Source: Gracilaria vermiculophylla (taxonomy: Eukaryota > Rhodophyta > Florideophyceae > Gracilariales > Gracilariaceae). From it: DNA of 41,673 bases. Each line of letters begins with the position of its first letter. Position 1 is the stretch's first letter. The notes below the pieces were generated by a model. It was not told the origin of the DNA and ran no database searches. It saw nothing but the letters and a program-made list of their open reading frames with translations. Position numbers and translations under genes: made by a program. The stretch spans positions 2,008,010 to 2,049,682 of the forward strand of contig JAHNZQ020000016.1 of assembly GCA_019155205.2 (NCBI GenBank), given 5' to 3'. Positions 7,686 through 15,402 of the stretch are shown piece by piece.

Positions 7686-9411
7686 CATCCACAATGACTC
7701 GTTGTCGCTGTTGGAGAGAATCCCGCCCACCACCACCGCCTCGGCGTGGATCAAGTGTGCCAGGTTCCCTTTCATGGCCAAGTACCAGCGCCTATGGATC
7801 GAGCTGCGCTCCAGGATTGTGCTGGCCACCGGCGACAACGCACAGTTTGTTTCCCTCTTCTCCATCCACGCCTGTTCCGTCTCCCGCAAACCTTCCGCCC
7901 CGCTGCTCAAGATCACCTCCTCCTCCAGCTCGCACGCCGTGTGGCTGCGCTTCGACGACGACCGCGCCGCCGACATCTGGGAAAAGGCCCTCATGAACGC
8001 CACTCAGCAGCGCGTCGTATCTATTTCCGACTTTGAGTTCATCAGCCCCATCGGCAAGGGCGCCAGCGGAAAGGTCTTTCTCGTCGTCGACCGCAAGACC
8101 GGCCACAAGCTCGCCCTCAAGATCCTGGACAAGAACAAGGTCTTCGAGTCGAAGACAACATTGCGACACGCCTTGGACGAGCGCCTCGCCTTGCAGATGG
8201 TCGATGGACACCCCTTCTTCTCGCGCCTTCGCTATGCCTTTCAGACCCGCTCTTTTTTTTACCTCGCCATCGACTTTTACGACGGCGGCGACCTTTACCA
8301 GTACTTGAAAACCCACTCCGGTCGGTTGAGGGAGTCGCAGGTCAAGTCCGTCGCCGCCCAGGTGTTGCTCGCGCTTGAGCATTTGCACACCCTGGGCTTT
8401 GTGTACCGTGACCTCAAGCCGGAGAACGTGCTGCTGGACTCGCAAGGACACGTGCGTCTGGCCGATTTTGGCTTGTGCAAGTTCCTCCCAGATCGAACGC
8501 TCACCAACTCCATCTGCGGCACCCACACGTACGCCGCCCCGGAGATGCTTTCCGTGCGCAATTATGGCAAGTCGGTCGATCTTTGGGCATTTGGCGTGTT
8601 TGTATACCACATGCTCCGGGGCCGCACCCCCTACGAGGCGCGAGAACTGGACCAGGTCATTGCCAACATGAACAACCGCCGCATTCGCTTCTCGTCCAGC
8701 ACATCGGGAGAGCTGGTCAACATGGTCAAGCGCTTGTTGGACTGGAACCCGGACACGAGACTGGGCTGCGGACAGAACGGGTGCGCTGAGGTCAGGGAAC
8801 ACCCCTTCTTCCGCGGCATGGATTGGAAAAAGGTCTACATGAGACTTACTGGTGAGGACGCTCTGCTTGACGGCGGGGGTGCCACTTTGCCGGCTGGTGA
8901 GGCGCCTGTTGGCGATGCTCCGATAACTGCGCCGCCTGAGTCATCAGTGGTGCCGTCCTGCGCCGCCGCGCATGCGGCGAACGAGGCTGGCGATACACCG
9001 GGAACGCTAATTGTGAATGACGAGTACGCGCACATGGACGCGTTGGACGAGGGGCACACCAAGGCCGCTGTTGCCAATGCAGAGCCGGTGCCGGTGCCAG
9101 TGCCGAAGGACGACGGTAAGGGCTCGGGCGCAGCGCGGCTCGGGCGCCGCCGAAAGGGCGGCGCCAGGCAGAACAGCCTGCGAGAACGCATGAAAGCGGC
9201 GTCGGCTGAGCAGGACGACCTCAGAAACTTTGACATGAGCGAGTGGGGAAAGATCAGCGTTGATCAGGACTATGATGACGTCACGTACGGCGACCACGCT
9301 TTGTGGCCCGAATCCAGGGCGCGCCGCAAAATCTTGGAAGACGACCGCCTCATCGTGGGCTACGCCTACTGCAGTGTTGGCGCGCCCTTCGTCCTGCCTG
9401 GCGAGCTGTAG
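7510..9411 (+). CDS. AGC-family Ser/Thr kinase with N-terminal PH domain (Akt-like layout)
   Basis: A 633-residue protein from the ATG at 7510. An in-frame ATG at 7546 has a better context (G at -3, G at +4) and may be the true start. Residues about 80-165 look like a PH domain, ending VWLRFDDDRAADIWEKAL. The kinase domain (about 170-440) shows GKGASGKV, the ATP-binding lysine in LALKIL, the alpha-C Glu in DERLALQ, VYRDLKPENVLLD, ADFGLCK and an altered activation segment SICGTHTYAAPE. The YRD form and DFGLCK are AGC-type. A tail of about 200 residues is Ala/Pro/Gly-rich with a VPVPVP run and a basic RRRKGG patch. It ends in a weak hydrophobic motif IVGYAY that lacks Ser/Thr. Membrane recruitment through phosphoinositides is the family expectation, not shown here. 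No intron seen. Confidence 0.9.
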   Translation: MSASVLAPSSPVMASSPRSVRERPAPAAASSFPPFAATRQARRSLNLRTRVYRAPAADSIHNDSLSLLERIPPTTTASAWIKCARFPFMAKYQRLWIELRSRIVLATGDNAQFVSLFSIHACSVSRKPSAPLLKITSSSSSHAVWLRFDDDRAADIWEKALMNATQQRVVSISDFEFISPIGKGASGKVFLVVDRKTGHKLALKILDKNKVFESKTTLRHALDERLALQMVDGHPFFSRLRYAFQTRSFFYLAIDFYDGGDLYQYLKTHSGRLRESQVKSVAAQVLLALEHLHTLGFVYRDLKPENVLLDSQGHVRLADFGLCKFLPDRTLTNSICGTHTYAAPEMLSVRNYGKSVDLWAFGVFVYHMLRGRTPYEARELDQVIANMNNRRIRFSSSTSGELVNMVKRLLDWNPDTRLGCGQNGCAEVREHPFFRGMDWKKVYMRLTGEDALLDGGGATLPAGEAPVGDAPITAPPESSVVPSCAAAHAANEAGDTPGTLIVNDEYAHMDALDEGHTKAAVANAEPVPVPVPKDDGKGSGAARLGRRRKGGARQNSLRERMKAASAEQDDLRNFDMSEWGKISVDQDYDDVTYGDHALWPESRARRKILEDDRLIVGYAYCSVGAPFVLPGEL

Positions 9412-9757
9412 CGTGCGCGTCTGTTGATGGTTACGCAACTGCCCACACCCCAACTTGCGCCTTCTTTTTTTTTTTTAAATTTGAACGTAGAGTCGCGCCG
9501 TTTTTTCAAAAGTTCGAAATTTCGTTGCGGCGGAGCTTTTCGAAACCGCGTCCACAACCGCCCGCCTTCGGCCCGCAATGCATCTTGCCCTTCAGCCCGG
9601 CGACTATTTGGCTGCGTTCCCTCTCCCTCGTAACGCCACAACTGTTCGGTCCCTCCTCCCATAGAGCCCTTTGACGTTGGTCGTCACATTCCGTCCGTGC
9701 CTTTTTTTACTCCTTCGTTCCGTTTGTGTTCCGTCTTGTTCTGGGCTGCTCTTTGTC
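9412..9757 (+). promoter_or_regulatory. Spacer between kinase and EB1 genes
   Basis: 346 bp separate the kinase stop from the EB1 ATG. The part after the stop is T-rich (a run of T at about 9466-9476), fitting a 3' end region. The last 60 bases before the EB1 ATG are C/T-rich on the plus strand with little A. A frame is open across the EB1 ATG from a TTG at 9671, but it adds a hydrophobic, EB1-unlike extension and is unlikely to be translated. Confidence 0.4.
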
Positions 9758-10636
9758 ATGGAGGTCACAGGAGATTCCATCGGCATGATGGCCGGCGCCT
9801 ATTTTGTCGGTCGCCTTGAGTTGCTGCGTTGGATAAACGAACTTACCGGCCTCAACTACAGCAGGATTGAACAGACCGCGTCCGGAGTGTTTGCGTGCCA
9901 TGTGTTCGATGCCCTGTACCCGGGGCTCGTTCGCTTGGAGAAAGTCAAGTTCGGCGCCAAGCATGCCCACGAGTTTATCCACAACTATAAGATCTTGCAA
10001 GCCGCATTCAACCGGGCAAAACTGCGCAAGCGCATCGATGTGGAAAAGTTGGTCAAGGCAAAGTACCAGGACAATCTGGAATTCATGCAGTGGATCAAGG
10101 CGTTCTATGACGCGCACGCCTCGGAGGAAGCGCTCAACTATGATGGGCGCCTCCGCCGTGACGAGATCATGGGCCGCAACGGCACGAGCACCCGTGCGGG
10201 TATGCGACCGGCCTTGGCTGCCAATCGGCCACGTACGCACGAGATGGCTTCCAAACGTCTCAACGGCGCCAAAGGCGTGGCTGTTTCCATGGTCAAGCGT
10301 GCTGAATTTGATGTTCTCAAGGAAGAGAATGAAAAGCTGAGGGCGGAGGTCGACAGCTGTGAGACCGATCGAGAGTTTTACTTCAATAAGTTGAGAGAGG
10401 TTGAAATCATTATCCAGAGCGTCGATGAGAAAATGAAGAAAGAGGAGCCGGAGAAGCTCGACATGCTGTCTGTGTTTGATGAAATAAGGGCGGTGTTGTA
10501 CGCTGATGACGCCGAAGCGAGCGCGGTTGCGGAAGAAGAATTGCGGAATGGGCAGCAAGAATCAATCGTCGACGGCACTGAACAGCTTGCTCTGGACGAC
10601 CGATTTGATGACACACTCGAAGACGACCATCTGTAA
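9758..10636 (+). CDS. EB1/MAPRE-family microtubule plus-end-binding protein
   Basis: A 292-residue protein from the ATG at 9758. Residues about 12-115 form the calponin-homology domain, with FVGRLELLRWINELTGLNY, a Cys/Val-rich centre, the EB1 signature VKFGAKHAHEFIHNYKILQ and KYQDNLEFMQWIKAFYD. A basic, Pro/Arg-containing linker follows. The coiled coil and EB homology domain start near FDVLKEENEKLRAEV and contain REFYFNKLREVEIIIQ. The protein ends in an acidic tail (TLEDDHL) without the EEY/F ending seen in animal and fungal EB1. EB proteins dimerise and track growing microtubule ends, recruiting partners during mitosis. The gene is convergent with the aminotransferase gene. Confidence 0.93.
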   Translation: MEVTGDSIGMMAGAYFVGRLELLRWINELTGLNYSRIEQTASGVFACHVFDALYPGLVRLEKVKFGAKHAHEFIHNYKILQAAFNRAKLRKRIDVEKLVKAKYQDNLEFMQWIKAFYDAHASEEALNYDGRLRRDEIMGRNGTSTRAGMRPALAANRPRTHEMASKRLNGAKGVAVSMVKRAEFDVLKEENEKLRAEVDSCETDREFYFNKLREVEIIIQSVDEKMKKEEPEKLDMLSVFDEIRAVLYADDAEASAVAEEELRNGQQESIVDGTEQLALDDRFDDTLEDDHL

Positions 10637-11029
10637 AATGGATGCTTTTTATTGTCGTACTTGTTTCTCGACAGGCTTGCGTCGTGTCTTTACTGACAAA
10701 CGTCGAGGAGGTGTTTATCTTGTTGCCCAATGTCGCATGTCATTGTAGGATAATATATCTTGTGAAGTAAACTGTCGCGGATGGTGATGCCGCCACGACG
10801 GGGACAAATGAAAAACACATCCTCAACGTTACACCAGATCGCATGGGCTGAACAAAGACGATCTGCGTGCTGCATAACAATATCTCTATTTAGTGACTAA
10901 CGTTACGGTATCGCGTGAGGTGTGGCGGTCGCTCTGCGCTGAGCATCGGGATGAGTAACAACGCGCCCGAATTGTATTCGGACGAGTTAGGGGTGAAGAC
11001 AATGGTGATAGAAAGCAAGCGTAAAATAT
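10637..11029. other. Convergent 3' intergenic region
   Basis: 393 bp lie between the EB1 stop and the aminotransferase stop, which face each other. No open frame with a motif is present. Composition is intermediate, between the GC-rich coding starts and the AT-rich gaps. It presumably holds both 3' untranslated regions. I cannot identify a confident polyadenylation signal. Confidence 0.4.
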
Positions 11030-12319
11030 CTAAGAACTGGTGACATGATGAATAGCGTCCGCCAAGTAATCAACATTGTCCGATGTAACACCTGCCATGG
11101 AGATGCGACCATTGGCGGTAAGATACACCGAGAAGCGCTCTCTCAATGTGTCCACTTGCTCTTTGGAAAGGCCCGAGAAACAAAACATGCCGTGCTGGTT
11201 CACAATATGATCCCAGTTGTGTTTGTTGCCCAGCTCAATCAAGTGCTGTCTCAGCCTGCTTCTCATGGAAATGATTCGGTGCGCCATGGACTTCATCTCG
11301 CTCCTCCACAGCTGCTGCAAGTCGTCGCAGTTGAGAACTTCTTCCACGAGTCTGACACCAGCTATTGGGGGGTTGGAATACATGGGTCTGGCGATGATTT
11401 TGAGCTGCGAATTTATAGCTTGCGTTTCTTGTTCACTGTCGGTCATGACAGACAAGCAACCAACCCTCTGTCCATATAGTCCAAAATTCTTGGAGAAAGA
11501 CTGAGCGAGAACAATTTTATGCCCGTCCTCCGCGAAGAGTCTAACACTGGCAGCGTCAACATCCATGTCGCCACTGGTGAAGCCCTGGTAGGCCATGTCA
11601 AACAAAGGCAAATGAGACTTTTCCAACATGACGTTACTTATGGCGGCCCACTGGTCCATGTTAGGATCGACTCCTGTGGGGTTGTGGGCGCACGCATGAA
11701 GCAGAACGACACTTGCATTGGGTGCGTTTTCCAAGCTGTGCAGACAGGCGTCAATGTCAAGGCTCTTTGTGAGCGGATTATAGTAGGAGTACGACGCAAC
11801 CTTGCAGCCGGCGTCGGTGAATATAGGGCGATGGTTGAGCCACGACGGGTCCGGCAGTAGTATTAGAGGCTTGCCGGTGCGATGTGGAATGTCCAAAAAC
11901 CTGGAAATGAGCTCACCAGCCATGCGGCAGGCGCCTGTTCCAGAGAGCGTCTGGAGGCCGGCAAACCTCCCATTCATTCGTTGCATAACGTCGTCGCCGT
12001 AGGCAAGCCATATGGCGCGCTGCAAGAAAGTGTGACTGCCAGCAACCGGAAGGTACTCCATATCGAGCGATCGTTGTAGAATACGGTGCTCTGCCTGGCG
12101 GACGGCCTCGAGCACAACGGGCAAACCGGCGTCATCGCGGTAAGCGCCCACACCGAGATTGACCTTATTGGGGTTGGGGTCGGCGTTGTAGGCGAGCGTG
12201 ATGCCTAGGATGGCGTCCTCGGGCCCGCGCGGGGTGGCGGCGAAGCGGGAGGGCGGGGAAGGCTTGACGACATCCGAGGCGAGCGTGGAAAGGCGGCGGA
12301 GGGAAGCGAGACGCGCCAT
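11030..12319 (-). CDS. Aspartate aminotransferase, mitochondrial type
   Basis: A 429-residue class-I PLP aminotransferase converting aspartate and 2-oxoglutarate to oxaloacetate and glutamate. The chosen ATG at 12319 gives MARLASLRRLSTLASDVV, an Arg/Ser/Leu-rich presequence suited to mitochondrial import. The frame continues open to 12691, but that extension is poorly conserved in character and would run through the promoter. Key motifs are KVNLGVGAYRDD, HACAHNPTGVDP, FDMAYQGF with the PLP-pyridine Asp, SFSKNFGLYGQRVG with the Schiff-base Lys, and the substrate Arg in ANGRISMAG. Length matches mitochondrial AspAT. Its start faces the start of the acyl-CoA-synthetase-like gene across a 491-bp promoter region. 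The coding region is GC-rich at the 5' end and visibly less so at the 3' end. Confidence 0.95.
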   Translation of the reverse strand: MARLASLRRLSTLASDVVKPSPPSRFAATPRGPEDAILGITLAYNADPNPNKVNLGVGAYRDDAGLPVVLEAVRQAEHRILQRSLDMEYLPVAGSHTFLQRAIWLAYGDDVMQRMNGRFAGLQTLSGTGACRMAGELISRFLDIPHRTGKPLILLPDPSWLNHRPIFTDAGCKVASYSYYNPLTKSLDIDACLHSLENAPNASVVLLHACAHNPTGVDPNMDQWAAISNVMLEKSHLPLFDMAYQGFTSGDMDVDAASVRLFAEDGHKIVLAQSFSKNFGLYGQRVGCLSVMTDSEQETQAINSQLKIIARPMYSNPPIAGVRLVEEVLNCDDLQQLWRSEMKSMAHRIISMRSRLRQHLIELGNKHNWDHIVNQHGMFCFSGLSKEQVDTLRERFSVYLTANGRISMAGVTSDNVDYLADAIHHVTSS

Positions 12320-12810
12320 GGTGGCTACACGCACGCGGCGATGGGGAAGTCCGGCCTCGGCTGACGGCGACGAATATCTGGCAATGGAAGGAGCGGCGGG
12401 AAGCTGCGGCCAATCGCGACGCGCGCGCGCCCAGTTGAGATACACGATCGCGCGCCGTCGACTCACGTGATGTGCCACGTGTGGCAGCGTCATGTGGCGT
12501 GTGCAACGCGGCCGACGTGGCGCAGGGGGGGGTGGCGCGCGAGTTGGCGGCCACGCGTGCGCGCCATGCAGCGCTGGGCGCGGCGCTGAGGGCAGCGCTG
12601 CTGCGGGGGCGCGTGGCGGCGGGCGCATCACGCTGAACGTTACGCAGCAGCGGCAGCCAGAGGCTGCCAGCAGCGTCGCGGAGCGCGCCATCTTACGCTT
12701 GGTCTTACTTGTGCTACCGCGCCCCTTCCCCCGTGCGACCGGCCCCCACCGACCCCTATCCCTCCCCCTCCCCGACCCAACCCCCCGCCCGCCAACCCAT
12801 CGCTCCGACC
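12320..12810. promoter_or_regulatory. Bidirectional promoter with paired G-boxes
   Basis: This spacer lies between two divergent ATGs. Two perfect CACGTG palindromes occur 12 bp apart at 12464-12469 and 12476-12481. A GGCCAATCG (CCAAT-type) lies near 12408-12416, about 90 bp from the aminotransferase start. From about 12718 to 12800 the plus strand is C/T-rich with runs such as CCCTCCCCCTCCCC, so the minus strand has several G-runs capable of G-quadruplex formation. Assignment of elements to genes is inference. Confidence 0.5.
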
Positions 12811-15402
12811 ATGCAGCCGGCGTCGGCGTCCTTCCTCCGCGCCTTGCCCAATGCCGAAAAGGAGGAGCTTCTCAAGCTCACCACCCTCACCGAGCTCCCC
12901 AAGTCCCGCTATGCCACCAAGCTTGCCGTCACCGCCTACCCTAACACCCGCCGCGGCCGCAAGGCCGTTTTCTCGCACATCGAGGTGTACAAGATGGTCG
13001 AGAACGTCGCCGGCAGAATGAGAGAGGCCGGCGTCAGGCCCGGTACCATCTGCGCGTTTGCGCTCCCCACCTCGTGCGAGTCCATCATCTACTTTTTTGC
13101 CCTCTGGTGGATTGCCGCCGTTGCCGCCCCCATTGACCCGTCCCTAGATCCCGACCAATTCGAAGCTGCCGTTGCGCGATCGGGCGCCAAGGTGCTTGTT
13201 AGTCCGCTTACAGATGATGATGATCCTCTCTTTGTCAAATGTAGCGCCGTGTGTGACAAACTCGACGTTAAAGAGTGGCATATTCATCGAACCATCAATG
13301 AGGGAGTTGTGTTGGAGACGCACGGCAAGTACATGGGCACTGGCGCCGCCTGGGCTGGTGGCGCCGGCGATTTCACGCTTGATCCGGACGAAATTGCTGT
13401 TCACGTGCACTCTGACGTCGCCGTTGTCCCCCTGTCGCACAAAGCATTGTGTGAAGCCGCCAAGTCCTTTGTCACCACATATAATCTCGCGGTCAACATG
13501 TCCACCATGCTTGCGCCCCCCTTGCACGATATCCACGGCATTCTCATTCTCATTGCTGCCTTTTATTCCGGAGGGCACATTGTTCTTCCTGGCTATGGCG
13601 GCTTTGATGCGGGAAAGTTCTGGGATTTTGCCAAGAAGCACAACATTACATGGGTGTCTGCATCTGCTGATCAGATTCTAGATCTCTATGAAGAGAACGA
13701 GAAGGCTACTCCTGCCTCCGGCAAACAACTCCTCACCTTTGTTCGCTCCAGCGGCACCACATGTATCGCTGCCGAACTGCTGGAAAAGGTTGAGAAGAGT
13801 CTCAAGACAAAGGTGTACGAATCGTACGGAACTGCTGAAGTGTGCGGGTTTGCTACCACCAATCGACATGATTTCGTTTACGCCGGCACAGTTGGAAGGG
13901 CCGTTGACGGCGTCGAAATTGCCATATTCGACAGCAACACCCGTGAGATGTGTCCGCCAGGGGTGAACGGTGAGATTGGTGTCACCGGGTCCCACGTTTG
14001 CTCCATGTACTACGACTCTGATATTGCCACGAAGAGCGCCATCTTCGAAACGCCTGCGCTGAACCCCGACGACCCGCCCGTCGTGTGGTTTGCCACGGGA
14101 GACTGTGGTTCGCTCGACGATGATGGAGTACTTACAGTATTTGGTGATTCTCGCACTTTGAGAAAGGAAGAAATTGCTCTGCAGGAAGAGAAGAAAGCAA
14201 AGGAGTTGGCGGCCGCTGCTGTTGCCAAGGCGGAGGCTGAAAGGGTTGCCGCAGAGCAAGCCGCACAGAAAGAAGAGGAGGAGAAGCGTATTGCGGAGGA
14301 GGAGCGCATTGAGGAAGAAAAGCGGGTCGCAGAGGAGAAGCGTCTGGAGGAGGAACGAAAGATTGAGGAAGAGCGACGCGTGGAGGAAGAGCGAATAGCG
14401 GAGGCAGAGAAGAAAAAGAGGGAGGAAGAAGATGAACGATTGCGGGTTTTGGCTCTTGCGGCGGAGAGGGAGAAGGAGGAAGAAATGGAACTTAGTCAAA
14501 AGGAAGAAGATGAGCGTCGCATACAAGAGGAGGAAGAACGGACGATGCAACGTGCCGCAGACGAGGAGGTTGCCCGCGCCCAGCAGGCTGCGGAGAAGAT
14601 GGAACAGGCGGAGCGATCAGCTGCTCTGGTGCGCGCTGGTGTGGAAAACCCTGATGAGTTGGACGAGGAAACTGCGAACGCTATCCTGGCACGGCTGGAG
14701 GCTATCGAAGAGAATCATCGCCGCTTGCAGAAGGATGTTGAAATGAGAAATGCTGCAGAGCTAGAAGAAATGAAAAGGCGAGTGGCAGATGCTGAGGCTG
14801 AAGCGGAACGTGCCGCGGCGAACGGAATGAACGACAGCGGGAAGATGATCGATTTGCGAATGGAGGAATTGGAAGCAGCAGTCATGGCTGCCGCTGCTAG
14901 TGCGGAGTCCTCGGCGAATAACACTCGGGAGGCTGTCAAAGCTGCTAGAGAAGTTGCCGACGCTACATATGGGGCAAACCACAGTCAGCCTGTTGAAGTC
15001 AAGGCAAGCACGGGTGACCAAGGTGCACTAACGAAAACCGTTCGTGTAGCACTTGATGATGTAGAAGCTGCGATGAGAAATCATCCCGCTGTCGATGTTG
15101 CAAAGGCTTTTGGTAGAAAGGATAAGCGATTTGGAGCTGAAGTGTTCTGTGCCATTGTGCCGAAGCGAGGCGCAAGGGTCAGCGAACCTTGGTTGAAGCT
15201 TCACGCCCAATCTGTGCTTCCGGCACCTATGGTTCCAAAGAAGTTTTATTATATGACACAGATGCCCGTTGGAATTTCTCGGAGAGAGTTGGCGGAATCA
15301 CCTCTACTCCAGGATTTGTCGCAGTTTTCAGGGTATTCAGAAGTCAAGCACGTTAAGGGGCCACAATGGAAACCTAAGGCAAAGCGTCGAGTCGACACTT
15401 AA
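12811..15402 (+). CDS. Acyl-CoA-synthetase-like (ANL superfamily) probable pseudoenzyme with coiled-coil insertion
   Basis: An 863-residue protein from the ATG at 12811. Residues about 20-450 resemble the N-terminal domain of AMP-forming synthetases: NVAGRMREAGVRPGTICAFA, FALWWIAAVAAPIDPSL, ESYGTAEVCG (motif A5) and FATGDCGSLDDDGVLTVFG (motif A7). The phosphate-binding loop, normally SGTTGxPKG, reads HSDVAVVPLSHKAL and lacks the Gly/Thr/Lys pattern. After DSRTLRK, at the hinge, comes a charged Glu/Lys/Arg-rich coiled coil (about 450-670) and a linker. Then the C-terminal subdomain resumes at VALDDVEAAMRNHPAVDVA (about 744). The A10 lysine site reads MPVGISRREL, without the lysine. There is no obvious peroxisomal C-terminal signal (ends RRVDT). 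I infer loss of adenylation activity and a scaffold-like role. Function unknown. Confidence 0.85.
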   Translation: MQPASASFLRALPNAEKEELLKLTTLTELPKSRYATKLAVTAYPNTRRGRKAVFSHIEVYKMVENVAGRMREAGVRPGTICAFALPTSCESIIYFFALWWIAAVAAPIDPSLDPDQFEAAVARSGAKVLVSPLTDDDDPLFVKCSAVCDKLDVKEWHIHRTINEGVVLETHGKYMGTGAAWAGGAGDFTLDPDEIAVHVHSDVAVVPLSHKALCEAAKSFVTTYNLAVNMSTMLAPPLHDIHGILILIAAFYSGGHIVLPGYGGFDAGKFWDFAKKHNITWVSASADQILDLYEENEKATPASGKQLLTFVRSSGTTCIAAELLEKVEKSLKTKVYESYGTAEVCGFATTNRHDFVYAGTVGRAVDGVEIAIFDSNTREMCPPGVNGEIGVTGSHVCSMYYDSDIATKSAIFETPALNPDDPPVVWFATGDCGSLDDDGVLTVFGDSRTLRKEEIALQEEKKAKELAAAAVAKAEAERVAAEQAAQKEEEEKRIAEEERIEEEKRVAEEKRLEEERKIEEERRVEEERIAEAEKKKREEEDERLRVLALAAEREKEEEMELSQKEEDERRIQEEEERTMQRAADEEVARAQQAAEKMEQAERSAALVRAGVENPDELDEETANAILARLEAIEENHRRLQKDVEMRNAAELEEMKRRVADAEAEAERAAANGMNDSGKMIDLRMEELEAAVMAAAASAESSANNTREAVKAAREVADATYGANHSQPVEVKASTGDQGALTKTVRVALDDVEAAMRNHPAVDVAKAFGRKDKRFGAEVFCAIVPKRGARVSEPWLKLHAQSVLPAPMVPKKFYYMTQMPVGISRRELAESPLLQDLSQFSGYSEVKHVKGPQWKPKAKRRVDT

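Noticed and set aside
7792..8802. A 336-codon minus-strand frame across the kinase domain.
   Set aside because: Antisense to a fully conserved kinase domain, with no motif of its own.
9707..10558. A 283-codon minus-strand frame opposite EB1.
   Set aside because: Antisense shadow of a conserved CH domain and coiled coil.
12320..12691. A 124-codon N-terminal extension of the aminotransferase.
   Set aside because: The ATG at 12319 gives a normal mitochondrial presequence and family length. The extension overlaps the promoter and G-boxes.
13678..14550. A 290-codon minus-strand frame of Leu/Phe-rich sequence that looks like a membrane protein.
   Set aside because: It is the complement of Glu/Lys codons in the coiled coil, which automatically reads as Phe/Leu.
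15340..15402. A peroxisomal targeting tripeptide on the synthetase-like protein.
   Set aside because: The C terminus is VDT, which is not an SKL-type signal.
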